The position numbers were made by a program, and so were the translations under genes. From Chlamydomonas reinhardtii (lineage: Eukaryota; Chlorophyta; Chlorophyceae; Chlamydomonadales; Chlamydomonadaceae), in the NCBI RefSeq assembly GCF_000002595.2, contig NC_057006.1:5721512-5785511 (forward strand): 64,000 bases of DNA, in the 5' to 3' direction. Within the stretch, counting starts at the first letter, position 1; each line of letters begins with the position of its first letter. The notes under the pieces were generated by a model, which was not told where the DNA came from, searched no databases, and was given only the letters and a program-made list of their open reading frames with translations. This document shows positions 32,293-44,427 of the stretch, piece after piece.

Positions 32293-35200
32293 ATGGCCGA
32301 CGACCATAAATTGGAGAGCATGCCGCACGCTATCCATATCACACATAACAAGGTCGGCGCGGAGCCAAGGTCAGGCGCCGTCCCGCACCCCGACCCGGCG
32401 CATCTATCGAAGCCCAGCCAGCCATGGCAGCCCTACGAGTGCGCCTATACTGAGACAACCGTTCCACTGGCGAGGTAAGCTTAGCGGATGTGCGGGCTAT
32501 GCGGGCCGCAGCCCGAGCGGCTGCCTTTTAAGTTTGTTGGGACGGACTGGCCGAGCGAGTCCCAGGTACCTGCACCACTAACTGTTACCTCACGCTGTTA
32601 CCTCCTCCAAACACTCCAACACCTGCCATCTCCCGGCTGATTGTCTGTTCTGCTTAACCGAATTCAGGGCGATGCCCTTCAAGTTCTACAAGTGGCGCTG
32701 GATGGCGCTCAACCCCTTCCACCGCCGCATTGGCGTGTTCCCGCTGGTCGGGCCCGTCACGTGGGGCGAGCTCATCGTGCTGCTGGCGGCGCTGGCCGCG
32801 GCGGCCGGCTGGGCGGCGGGGCAGTGGGGACAGGTCAGCTCAGGTACGCGCAACGCTGCTTGTGTGAGGCATTCATGTACCTGATCAAGTCTCGATCCTC
32901 AGCTGCTCAGCCGCTCACCTGCATCCTGCGGTGTTTTTCCTGCTCCCCCTGAAGGCAACGTGGCGGTAATGTTCCTCATCATCGCCTATGTGCTGGCCAC
33001 CCGCAACAATGCCGTCACCTTCCTGCTGGGGCTGTCGCATGAGCGGGCCATCGCCTGGCACGGCATGGCGGCGGCGGCGGCGGTGGGGCTGGCGCTGTAC
33101 CACGGACTCATTGAGCAGCTGAGCTGGGGCGGGAACGAGGACGCTGAGGAGGATGACCTCGGATCGTACTTCGTGACTGGTGAGCGCAGATCGATCCCGG
33201 CAGGGCTTGATTGTGCCTGCGGTATAGCGCGGGCGTTCGCCTACAGCCTGCGCGACCGCAACCACCATTTCACACCGCCCTGGCGCCAGGCGGCACCACT
33301 TAGCCCCGCCCTGCTGACAATGCCGCTCTCCCCGCCGTGCACCGTGCAGGCTGGATCGGCTTTGGGCTGATGGCGGCGCTGGTGGGGACCTCTGCCAGCC
33401 GCGTCCTGCGGCAGTACCTTTGGAACACGTGGCAGGTGGGGGCGGACGGAGCGGGGACTGCCGCCTGCTCGAATGGGCGCAATGGGACTGCGAAAAGCTG
33501 TGACAGACTGTGCTGGTGTGGCGGATGCCAACATTCCACATTTCTATTACCGCGGTCGCAGCAAGCTGTGCAAATGTAATGCTTGCTGAACGTCCGGCCC
33601 TGCTGGTGTCCGCAGATGCTGCACTGGGTGCTGTTGATCGCCGTGTTCGTGGTGGTGACCATCCACAGCGCCGCCGCCGTGCTCATCGGCGCCGGCGTGT
33701 GGGCCTTCGACCTGTTGCTGCGCTGGGTCTACCAGGCCGGCCTTCAGAACCCGCACATGGTGGAGATCGTGGCACTGCCGTCCGACGTGGTGCGTGTGTC
33801 GTGGGACCCCGCCGACTTCAGCTACGCGGGTAAGTGCCGGCGGCAGCGGCCCCTTGCGCTTCCACGCCGCAGTATGAGCCGGGCATCGGTATACGGTATC
33901 CACCAGAAGTTCACACATCGGCATAACGCCACGTGACGTTCACATAATGCTGTTCCTTTCCGGCGTCACAGGTGGGCAGTACGTGTTTATCAATATCCCC
34001 GGCATATCCTGGATGGAGTTCCACCCCTTCAGTCTCAGCAGCGCCCCCGGCGAGAACCGCGTGCACCTGCACGTGCGCGTGCTGGGCGACTGGACGCGGC
34101 GCCTGCACACCCTTGCCAGCAAGGTGGGTCAAGCCCGCGCGCGCGTGCCTCGTTGCCCCGGTGATGGTGGCGCTCTTACACTACAGTGGGGCACACCAGG
34201 TCCACACGCTCGTGTCAGTGCCGCTGACCCACATCAACCTCCTGCTCCGCTTCCCCGCCGGCGCAGGACGTGACTCCCGGCCAACCCAAAATGGTCAAGG
34301 CATTCATTGAGGGCCCCTTCGGCTCACCCGCCATTGATCTGTACGGCGAGCGCTTTAAGGCCTTCCTGCTGATCAGCGGCGGCATTGGCGTGACGCCCGT
34401 GCAGTCGTTCTTCAACCACCTCATGGCGCAGCGCACGCGCGGCCGGCCCGTGCGCCTGGCGCACCTGGTGTGGAGCGTGCGCGACAGGGCGCTCGTCACA
34501 AGTGTGCTGGGGTGAGTGCGCTGGAAACCGCGGCCGCTACAACCTCGCCTTGACGCCCCCGCCGCAACACCTCCCGGACACTGATCCCGCCTTCAGTCCG
34601 CTCCAGCCTTTCGGGTCCTCGACCTTTGCTTGCCGCATTAGGCCGCCTTCCAGCATCGGTGCGCCACCCAGCTGACCCTTGCCTGCTGCTGCCCTTCTGC
34701 CTGTCCCCGCAGCTACGACGACGTGTACGCCTCCGAGCACCTGCCCGCCAGCCTGCCGCTGTCCTTCCAGCCCGACCTCATCTCGCCCAACCAGTACGCA
34801 GACGGCCGCAACATCGGCCCGCAGCCTGACACGCCCTACGCGCCGCCCACCCCCGCCGGCGGCCAGGTGCCCATGACGCCGCTGGCGCAGTACTCGACCA
34901 TGAAGAAGAGCGACATGGCGCACGCCACCTCCACCACCGCCCTGGTAGGATAGGGCCGGTGCCGTGGGGGGGGGTGACGGGGCTGGGGTGCCGTGGGGGG
35001 TATGGCGGGCCGGGGGTGCAGTCAGCGGCGCTCTGCGGGTGCAGGTGCAGGGAGAGGGCTGGATGCTGCACAGCTGCCGAGGTTGTGCCCTGCAATTAAT
35101 CAGAGAGGAGGCAGTCCACCTCACTCGCACCGAACTCCCCGGTGTGCAAACGCGGAACCCCAGGTCGACATGGAGCGCGGCATTGGCACCAGCAGCAACG

Positions 35201-35887
35201 GCGGCGCTGCTGCGTCAGGCGCGGGTGACTTCATTGCGACCGAGTTCTACCTGACACAGGTGAGCGTCTTTCGGGCAGGCTGACGGGCAAGTGCAGAGTT
35301 GGTATACGGTTATCCCGTGTATGCGTGGGTTTGTCTGTGTCAGGTCCAGTTTGGTTTACACCTTGGTTTCCTGCCCTGTCTTGCAAGCTACGCGTACAGG
35401 CGCGCACGGAGGCCGCTTCTGCCAAGGCCAACATCCGGCCGGAGCTGCAGCCGGCGCTGCGCATGGGCCGCCCCGACCTGCCCAAGCTGTTTGAGGAGAC
35501 GGCCAAGCGCGCCGAGTTCCTGCAGCTCAAGGACGTGGCTGTCTACGTGTGCGGGTCAGTGCGCAGGCGGATGTGCGGGTTGTGCGGCGCGCGCACTGGC
35601 TCTTCCTTGCGTCTGATGGGAAAGCGACTCTTGCTGTTACCGGCACCTTGCTTGGGCCTTGCTATGTGGCAAGCCGAATGCATTAGTGCGGGTGCTGTCA
35701 CAAGATGCGATGTACAGTATCGTGCTCGGGTGCTGTGCGGCTGGTGCTGACTCGCCGCCCTGTGTGGTGTGGTGTGCTGCGACGCAGGCCGTCGGTCATG
35801 GTGGCTGAGGCGGAGAAGCTGGCGGCGGCCAATTCCACATGGAGCGGCGTCACGTTCCACGTGCACTCGGAGGTGTTCCAGTTCTAA
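32293..35887 (+). CDS. RBOL: NADPH-oxidase / ferric-reductase-like flavocytochrome, tandem copy 2
   Basis: Eleven exons join in phase: 32293-32474, 32668-32843, 32955-33179, 33350-33435, 33616-33829, 33972-34123, 34267-34511, 34713-34944, 35164-35259, 35400-35554 and 35788-35887, giving 620 residues. The organisation matches copy 1: an N-terminal QPYECAYTETTVPLAR, then FYKWRWMALNPFHRR, paired heme histidines (SHERAIAWHG, LALYHGLIE; MLHWVLL, TIHS), FAD motif HPFSLSSAP, NADPH motifs GPFGSPAIDLYG and LLISGGIGVTPVQSF, tail HVHSEVFQF. Residues after the fourth TM helix differ from copy 1 (an acidic GGNEDAEEDDLGSYF loop), as do the first 40 residues and the Ala/Ser linker after DLISPN. Two introns of copy 1 are absent and one extra intron (34945-35163) is present. 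The 3' flank carries three TGTAA strings at 36983-37011. Function as for copy 1. Confidence 0.9.
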
Positions 35888-37465
35888 TCCCCCCAGGTTC
35901 TAAATGCCTCCGGTGCCAGATGCCTCTGGTGGATGCAGCACGCACCTCTCCAGGATTGCGCCGACTGCATGAGGGTCGTGCAGGACAGCAGGTTTCTCTC
36001 GAGAGGAGCAGGGGTGTGCATGGGCACTTGGGAAGGGCAGTGCTGCAGCTGGGGCTGCTGAAGAAATGCTTTCACATTGCCACGAGGAAGCAAGCACCTT
36101 CCCGGTCACACCCAGTAGGGAGGTACATCTGGAGGTACATGTTGCTCCTGCCAAGGGATAGCCTGCCAATGGAATACTATCACCACTGAAAGGTATCCAA
36201 ATTCTGGAGCATTGCTTGACGGGCAAGGGGCAACGACCGGAATCATGTGCATTGGCCATTGCGCATGTGGTTTGGGATGCTACACTTTGCTGGAATCAAG
36301 AGGGCGGGGAGAGCGTGTGATACATTCGCTTCCATTCTGAGAGGCATGTTGGAAGTAGGGCGGATCAGCCTTGCCAGACGACTAGGAATGTGTAGGGATG
36401 GAGTGAGTCACGCGCGCACGCGGTCAAGACAATGGTAGGGTGCAGGCTGCCATTCATATCATATTCGCCCGTTGGTTGATGCTTTACGCTCGTGAGCAAC
36501 AACATTTGTTTGGATACGCATTGTCTGGTGTGTGAGGGGTGTGGTGTGTGAGGGGTCGATGCATATCTCATGACGCATTTGCAGATGGCATCAAGCACAT
36601 ACTTGGGGTTAGTAAGCGCATCAAGTGTGCAGTGAGTAGAGTTCCCGTGCTTTCAATCTACATAGTACTTGCCAACTTAGCATTGGTTTACCATGCGTTC
36701 TCCTGCTCTGGAGGACCATGCACGTTTTGTGTGGCCATAGCTGTGTTCAGCTTTAAGCGTCCCGTTGAAGGTGAACGTGGTCACGACTTAAGTTGATGCA
36801 TGGGCATTGGCCTGGCCGTTGCGCCCTAGCGCAATAGTCTAGCGCGTGTATGATATCCCTGCTGTGGGACAGACGCTCTTGGTTATAGCTGGACCGGACG
36901 CTTGCCTTTAAACGAAGGCACGCAGCATCCAGAGGCGTGGATGTTGTATACAGTAACGCAATACCGTACACAATGGCTGGCCTGTAAACCCCGCTGTAAT
37001 TTGCGCTGTAAACGTCTTGACCAGTCTGCCGCACGTCTGGTACCTCAGAACATTTTTGCATTCCATGAACGAGCACTGCATACGATACTGCCGATACAGT
37101 GCAATAAGTCAGTCTTCGAATGCACACCCTGGTTCATCCGTCACTCCGGCCGCACCCTCTTCCTCATCGCAATTACGCACGGCATGGGTATTTACGTCGC
37201 CAATTTCCGCACGCGCCGCATGCAATTACGGTACCGTAGCTGACACGTCCACCACCACTGCAGCCACTGCTCAAGCTGCCGCCCCACCGGGCCCCAGCCG
37301 CCACCCTGAGCCGACGTCCTCATTTCGGCGGCCCAACGCCCGCCTATGCCCACTTCTAACGTCCACACCAGGTCTACAATACGTGCGCCACCGCTGCTAC
37401 TGCTGCTGCTGCCGCTCCTGTCCTAGTGCCGCTGCTGCGTGCTGCTGCTGCCACCACCGGCACCA
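35888..37465. other. Convergent intergenic region
   Basis: This lies between oxidase copy 2 (+) and the unknown minus-strand gene. It is relatively AT-rich from 36150 to 37230. Three TGTAA strings at 36983-37011 are the first such signals after the oxidase stop, about 1.1 kb away. No convincing ORF; the 3' UTR of the minus gene must lie just below 37466. Confidence 0.5.
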
Positions 37466-39612
37466 CTACAGCTGCTGCGCGGCCTGCGCCGCCGCCGAGG
37501 GCCCGGGCGCTCCTGGCGTGATCTTGGGCATGAGCTGGAAGTGCATGTTGACGCACTCCTGGAAGTCCTGCTGCACCAGGTCCGGCCGCTGGCAGCTGCT
37601 CAGCAGCAGCTCGCGCAGGAAGGACGCGATGGCGCCCGCCTGAGGGCCGTGACAGGAAGAGGAGGAGGCGGGCGCGGAAAGGGGGACCGAGGCGACTTAC
37701 AAGGCCGCGGGAGCATGCCCGAAAGCGAAAAGTGCCTAGCCTAGGCATCTGTTCTGAGCATGCTGTGTGGCCCACTAGCCCAAGGCGCTCCCTCGCACCT
37801 GCAACGCGCGCTCCAGCTCCGGCATTTCCCGCAGCGCCTCGAAGTTGACCTCGAAGGGGTTGGCTGGCGGCGGGAACATGTTGAGGTTGACCAGCTCCTC
37901 TAGGATGTGCCAGATGCGCAGGCCTGCGAGGACCAGGCGGAGGGCATAGCCATTCATGCGAACGGTATGTATCAAAGATGGAAGTGCGGGGGATGCCTGG
38001 CGTTGTTCGCACCATTCCCACAAAGACTAAGACTAGGGGAGCCAGAGGCTTGTGTGCAGTCGGCCACGTCGTTAGGAGACCGTTGTGGCACACGGCGGGC
38101 CGCTACCACACAAGCGCTGGGGCGGCCCTGAAGGCGTTCTGCGCAGCACACCGTGACGCGTCCGCCTGGGCCCCTCAGGTTCTGAGCGCAGGTTGCAGGC
38201 CAGGCCATTCTCGCGCGCTTGCTCCACCGACCCCACCACCTGCATCTCACTTGGAGGCGATGCTCGGGCCGACCCCCTGGCCGCACGACCCCGAGCCCCC
38301 GCCGGTCTGATTCGGTGCCTATTCACCCCCTGGCCTGCATGCGCGATGCTCACCCATGGTCTTCCAGTTTTTGGTTGTGGGCAGGTCCAGTGGCGCGTCA
38401 ATGTCGTCGCTGGCCCGCCCTCGAGACACTGAACGCAGCTGCGAGGTGCCAACAGAGGGTGCCGCAGCAGCAGACAGCAATGGGTTTGGCAATGCTCAGC
38501 GCTGGCAAGTCAAGCCGTGGGAGCGGCAAGCATCTTGTTATTTGGCCAGGTTCACGCAGCCGCGCAGCCGGCGCGCACACACGCGTTCGCCTTGTGGCCC
38601 CTTTCACACGCTCGCCCCGTTACAGCCCATCGTTCACTAGTGTGGCCACTGCTGGTCGCCCCTGACCGCAGGGCGCGGCTAACGTACTGCAACTGCAGCG
38701 CCGGGCCGTGCTGCTAGGGAGCACCCACGAGCCTCAGACCCCAAACCCATGGATCCCCGCCCCGTGCCCAGCCCCACCCAGCCAACGCATGTCGCTGGGA
38801 AGCAAGGCCCCTTTGACCTTCACAGCCGCCATGCCTGCATCCCATGCCACTGCCCGCGCGGCTCCGCCGCAATCCGCCTCACGCGGCCGGCCCGCCTGTC
38901 CTGACAGCGACTTCGCCGCAGCGCCACCCAGGCCTCGCAGCCAGCCCCCAAAAGCGCGCACGGCGACTCACCCAGACGTAGGGCCAGTTGTATTTGGCAT
39001 AGGCGCCGATGAGGAACACGGTCACGTCGGGGTTGTGGATGTCCAGCTCGTGGCTGGCGGGGCTGGCGGGCGGCAGCGCATTGCCGTTGCTGTGTATTGA
39101 CACGCGGCACGTTCGGTGGAGGGGCAGGGGAAAGGGAGCGTGAGTGCTGAGCACGGGTGTAGAAGCCAGGGCCCCTGCGGCATGCAGATGGCAACGCAGC
39201 TGCTCCAGCACATAGCAGGACTGCAGGTTTCTCTGGCCGCGCTCCTCCCACCCGGTGCACGGACGTGCAGCTAGACGAGCTCGTGGCATCCCTTCGCGCC
39301 ACCTACCCCGCGTTGATTGCCCGGAAGTTCGGCAGCGTCCGCGGGGACACTTGTGACCCCGTGAAGATGGTGACCACTAGCTCCTCTCGCCCCTTGAGGT
39401 ACAGGTGGAAGTGGCTGAAGCACTGTCACACGCAAAGACCGGTGGGGCCACAGCCCCACAGGTGGTGTCAGTCGTGTGTTTTGGCCCCGTGTGTAACCCA
39501 TTCAAGAGGCCCCAATTCAAGTCAAGCTTGCCTTTAGACACCCTATCCGCAAGCAGTCCTTGTAGAACTGGTCCAGCGGCCCTTTGTTGGCTCCCGCAGC
39601 TTGTGCTGCCAT
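37466..39612 (-). CDS. Conserved-looking protein of unknown identity (~263 aa)
   Basis: Seven exons are proposed: 39612-39542, 39414-39307, 39089-38972, 38438-38354, ~38262-38152, 37923-37799 and 37639-37466. All but exon 5 have good splice sites and phase; the acceptor of exon 5 is weak and was chosen to keep frame, and its donor is one of two. The product starts MAAQAAGANKGPLDQFYKDC and continues HFHLYLKGREELVVTIFTGS, TLPNFRAINAG, HNPDVTVFLIGAYAKYNWPY, SRGRASDDIDAPLDLPTTKN, LRIWHILEELVNLNMFPPPA, NPFEVNFEALREMPELERAL and ends with a helical FLRELLLSSCQRPDLVQQDF. It is rich in aromatic and charged residues with little low complexity, so it is a real folded protein. I do not recognise the family. 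It is divergent from CHMP1. Confidence 0.68.
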
Positions 39613-40376
39613 TGCAAAGGCTGATGGCGTGTCCGGGGCTGTGACGAGCTACTTGCGCTGGATCCAGGTCAAGTTAACCGAGTAACCATTTAGATGCGGC
39701 GAGGCGGACTCTAAACGAGTGTCTCAAGAACCAAAACGGGCGGGACTGTTCCGTGCAAGTCAAAATAGGATAGCAAATAGGCTTAATGCTGCGAATAATG
39801 TGCAATATTACAGTTTGGTCTCCTCAGGGAGCTGCAACTGCAAGAATGGACCAGCGTCGGAATGAGGACTACCAGTTCCTTCTCGTATAATGCCCGTCGC
39901 TACTCTGCATTACCTCTTGCAACAAGCTAAATACACGCATCGCTCGGGAACTCCTACGTTGGACACCATTTGCTTGTCTGATAGAGCATTCCTAGTATCT
40001 GTTAACTAGTAAGCTGCAGCTGGCACAGACATTGCAAACCAAGGAAGCTTATAAAGCATCGCTGAGACCAGCGAGACGAAGGATATAGTATTAGGGCGGA
40101 CTAGGTCTCGACCAGCTGCACACAGCTCCTCGCTCTCCTTGCACGGTGAGCCGCGTGCGCGCTTCCGCATGCTTCGTGATGAGTTACAGCGTGTCTGGAG
40201 CCTTTGTAGCGGGCGGACGTCAGGCTCGAGGGCTCGCACGAGACCAACGGGCGCTCCTGCACCTGCCGGCACCCCTGCCTTCGCCACGCTGCAGGTCCGG
40301 ACCCCGCGCTTCACACACACCCAGCGCAGCCGCCGCTTGCCTCTCCCTCCATCCCTCTCGTCGCTAGTACTTCATC
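39613..40376. promoter_or_regulatory. Divergent intergenic region (unknown gene and CHMP1)
   Basis: About 760 bp separate the two start codons. The centre, 39660-40090, is AT-rich (TAGTATTAGGG, AATAATGTGCAATATTACAG), consistent with divergent promoters. No specific box is claimed. Confidence 0.55.
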
Positions 40377-41943
40377 ATGGGTGGCGAGAAGCTGCTTGAC
40401 CAGATCTTCAACCTAAAGTTCACCGCCAAGCAGCTTGCACGCTCGGCAGTGAAATGCGAGAAAGAGGAGAAGGCAGAGAAGTTGAAGGTGGGGGTTTGTG
40501 GGCGCGCTGGGACAGCAGGCTTGGCCGGGGCAGCGGCGAAGTGGTGGTTTGCTGGTCTCTCCATGCCATGCCACGGGTGCGGGGGCAACAGGGGGAGCGG
40601 GGGTTGCACTCCGGACGGCATGGTATCACCAGGGGCAAGGGCTGCTGCATGCAACGGTCGGCCACTTCCTCATCTGCACCCAAACACGGGCCCACCCCGA
40701 TACTTCCCACCTCTGCAGGTGAAGAAGGCCATCGAGAAGGGCAACATGGAGGGCGCCAAGATCTACGCCCAGAACGCCATCCGCAAGAAGAACGAGCAGC
40801 TCAACTACATGAAGCTGGCCAGCCGGCTGGACGCCACAGTCAGCAGGCTGGAGACGCAGGCCAAGATGCAGATGGTGGGTTGGGCGGTGGTGGTGGGTGG
40901 GAAGGGTACGGGGGAGGGGGAGGAGTCTGAGGCGCCCTCGTGAAGTTCTGAAGGGTGAAGTGGGGACTGTGAGGCAGGGCTCAGCGTCCGACGTACATCA
41001 TAGGAGCTGGTAGGGCGGTAGATATCGCCACCGGATCCTCGGCTGGTAAACTGTCCCGCATCAACCCCATCATACTGCTGTCACGCGTGCCGTACTCTCC
41101 TCCCACCCGCAGGTCCAGAAGAACATGGCGGGTATAGTCAAGAGCCTGGAGAAGGCCATGGCCTCAAACAACCTGGAGACCATCGCAAACACCATGACGC
41201 AGGTGTGCGGGTGTGGAGGGGCAGGGCGACAGGGCAGGGCAGGGCGGCAGCGGCTGCAGGCGTCGAGGAGCAGGCCAGGAGGGGCAGGGCGCCACACATG
41301 GAGGTGGCCGGGAGGGCAGGCTGCGGCTGCGGTAGGGTTCGGGGAATGGGCTTGAGGAACTTTTTCGTACTGCAGCGTCGCAAACATACCGGTACTGTAT
41401 ACCACGGCCCCTGACTGGAGTTGTCACTGTTGCACCTGTAAAGAACGCATGCATCATAGTCATCCTTCCTCACCAGTGAACCAATCCCTGACTTTCCCCG
41501 CCTTTCCTGCCTGCCTCCTCCCCTCCGCGCCCTCCCTGCTCCCGCCCTGCAGTTTGAGAAGCAGTTTGAGAACCTGGACCTGCAGACGCAGGTGGTGGAC
41601 GACGTGATGGGCGCGCAGGCCTCGCTGTCCACACCCGAGGACGAGGTGTCGGCGCTGGTGGCGCAGGTGGGCGGCTGGGGGACGGGGGGACGGGGTCCGC
41701 GGCACGACTGGATGGTGCCAGCATCACAATACCTGGTCTTCTGTGCGTTCTGGACACTCATGTACTCCCCCCTTGTGGTGCTTGATGCTGGTGTTGCCTC
41801 CTGCTGCGCTGCAGGTGGCTGAGGAGCACGGCCTGGAGCTGGCGGTGGGCATGCCCCACGCCGCCGCCGGCACCGCCCGCCCCGCCGCCGCCAAGGCCGA
41901 GGACGACCTCACCGCGCGCCTGGCGGAGCTGCGCGGCCGGTAG
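40377..41943 (+). CDS. VPS46: ESCRT-III component CHMP1 / VPS46 (Did2)
   Basis: Five exons join in phase: 40377-40487, 40719-40874, 41113-41202, 41553-41666 and 41815-41943, giving 199 residues, the same length as animal CHMP1B as I recall it. The start [20 protein letters not shown], the basic helix 1, [20 protein letters not shown], the [20 protein letters not shown] region and the acidic DDVMGAQA helix are typical CHMP1. The C-terminus [13 protein letters not shown] is a MIM1 motif that binds MIT domains of VPS4-type ATPases. CHMP1 acts late in ESCRT-III assembly on endosomes, in multivesicular-body sorting and abscission; in plants it also affects plastid protein turnover. The only low-complexity part is a short Ala run before the MIM1. 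Confidence 0.96.
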
Positions 41944-42805
41944 AGCGGCGGCGGCGGCGGCGGCGAGGCGTGGGTGCGCATTGTGCTAGAGCGGGGCGCT
42001 GACGGCTGTGTGTCAGAAAGCATGAAGCAGCGTTTCGCGCTATGGAAGGGATACCGTGGTCGCGTGCCGCAGTTGTGAAGGCATTGCTGCGGCCGCGCGT
42101 GTACGTTTGGCTGTGGCAGGGGTAAGGAGCAATGAATGAGAGCGAAGAAGCATGTGGGCGTGTGTGTGTCCCAAGATGCAAGACGGCTGTGTGGTCAAAG
42201 GTGCAGGTGTGTGGGCCCGTGCTGTGCGGGTTGCTGGTGCTGTCGTGGAGCCGTGGAGTTGCCGATGTAGGGGACCCGCAGGATGAGGCATGTGCGTACT
42301 GATGTGTCCAGGACTGCTCTGAACGGCATTTTGAATGTTGGTATTGACCGGAAACATGTTCCTCGGAGCGCGGTTCACACAGCAACAAAGCCTTTTGACA
42401 CACTCCTGTACACTGTCATGCAGCATCATAGTTCTCCTGTCCATTCCTGTATTTGTACACGGCCAAGCAAACCGGCCTGTCCATCAATGCGCCACCTGCC
42501 AAGTGCCAACGTCGGTGCCACACTGCCTCTGAATATCAACGCGCAATCACCGAGCACCCCAGGCTGTGGTGTAGGGCAGAGCCCGTGCCACTGCCCATGT
42601 GCGGATGCCCGTGCGTTGATTGGCTTGCGAACCGGCCTACCGTCAAGGCCGGCACAGCTGATAACCAACGAGCATCACAAATGACCACACATGACAACAA
42701 CCCACATACTCCAAACTCAACCCCACCACCACAACGATAGCGCACAACCGCACACACTACGTGTTCGCGCCCAACGCTGTTCTTACACATCACAAACACA
42801 CGCGC
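41944..42805. other. Convergent intergenic region
   Basis: This contains the 3' flanks of CHMP1 (+) and the DDX31/Dbp7 gene (-). GGC repeats follow the CHMP1 stop. No ORF is supported. A minus-strand TGTAA (42787-42783) belongs to the helicase. Confidence 0.5.
42783..42787 (-). terminator. TGTAA poly(A) signal of the DDX31/Dbp7 gene
   Basis: TGTAA on the minus strand begins 19 nt after the stop at 42806. TGTAA is the usual poly(A) signal in Chlamydomonas. Confidence 0.6.
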
Positions 42806-43862
42806 TCACGCCGACACCTTCCGCGCCGCCCGCTTCATCTTCTTGCGCCTGTCCGCCTCCGCCGCCGCCGACTGCTCGCGCTTGCGGCGCTTGCGGTCGG
42901 CTGCGCTGCCGCTGCTGCCCACCAGCGTGGGCGTCTCGGTGAGGCAGAAGGCGTGGGCCACGTGACCCAGATGCAGGTTGCGCACCTGGGAGGGGAGGTG
43001 GGGAGGGCGGGACGGGGGTTGAGGAATGGGTTGGGTCGCGACAAACACGTGCTGGGCGGTGCGCGAGTACGGTAGCTAACGGTGGCCGGGCACGGCAGGA
43101 GCTTGAGCGGGCCGCAGCCGCAACCCCGACCCTAGGGTTGCACACACGGCAGAGCACTGCCCCACGCGTCCACCCGTGCCATTCAAGCTCACAAACTCCC
43201 CCACACGCTCCTGCTCCTTTGCCCCGTCCCCCGCGCTTTGTACTCACAACGCGCACCACCCCACCCACCGGAACCCAAACCCAACCTTAATCCACATCCC
43301 AATAATCATGAGTAGTCATGAATGTAACCCACCGCGAACACGCGCTTGAGGTCGCCGCTGTGTGTGGCGTAAGCGCGCACGTAGCTGCGGAACGCATCCG
43401 ACGCCAGCTGCGCCGCATGCGGGTCGCGCGCCACCGCCGCCGACATCTGCCGGTGCAGCTGCGCCGCCAGCTGCCGCGCCGCGCCGGCGCTGCCCAGCCC
43501 CTCCGCCGCCGCCGCCATCTTCTTACTCATCTTGCCGCCGCCACCTCCGCCGCCGCCGTCCGCGTCGAAGGAGGGCGTGGGCATGAACCGTGCCAGGCCG
43601 TCCCAGCCCAAGGCCTCCAACATGACCCCGCGGGATCGCAGCAGGTTGACGTACGGCACCTCGTGCGGCATGAGGATCATCACGGCCTCGCCGGCGGCGC
43701 CCATGCGCGCAGAGCGGCCCACGCGGTGCACGTACCTGCGCGGGGCGGGGCGGAGAGGAGCGGGGCCGCATACGTGTGTGACCGAGCGTGATTGAAGGTT
43801 TGAGAGCGCTAGGGGCGGAAAGCGTGTGTGTGTGTGTGTGTTAAAACGAAACGAAAGCGCGA

Positions 43863-43930
<68 letters not shown>

Positions 43931-44328
43931 CAAGTGGTGGGTTGAGAGTCTCAGTGGTAGGTACATCTGCTAACACACCTCACACCCCACACCCCGCACA
44001 GTACACCTCCTCACACACACACGGCGCGACTTACTCTGCGGGGGCTCCTGGCACGTCGTACTGGATGATGGTGGTGACGTTGGGGAAGTCCAGGCCACGT
44101 GCCGCCACGTCCGTACACAACAGCACACCGTCACCCTCCTGCGCGGGTGGGACCGCGGGAGCGCGAGCGATGACACACACACACACACACACACACAACA
44201 CACACACACATTAATACAATAGCATGTATCTGCACGATGCTGAGCTGTTGAGTCCTGACTTGCTATTCGAGACCGCTGCTACGGCGTCCCATTTCATACG
44301 ATATGGGCTGAAATTACTTACTTACACA

Positions 44329-44427
<99 letters not shown>

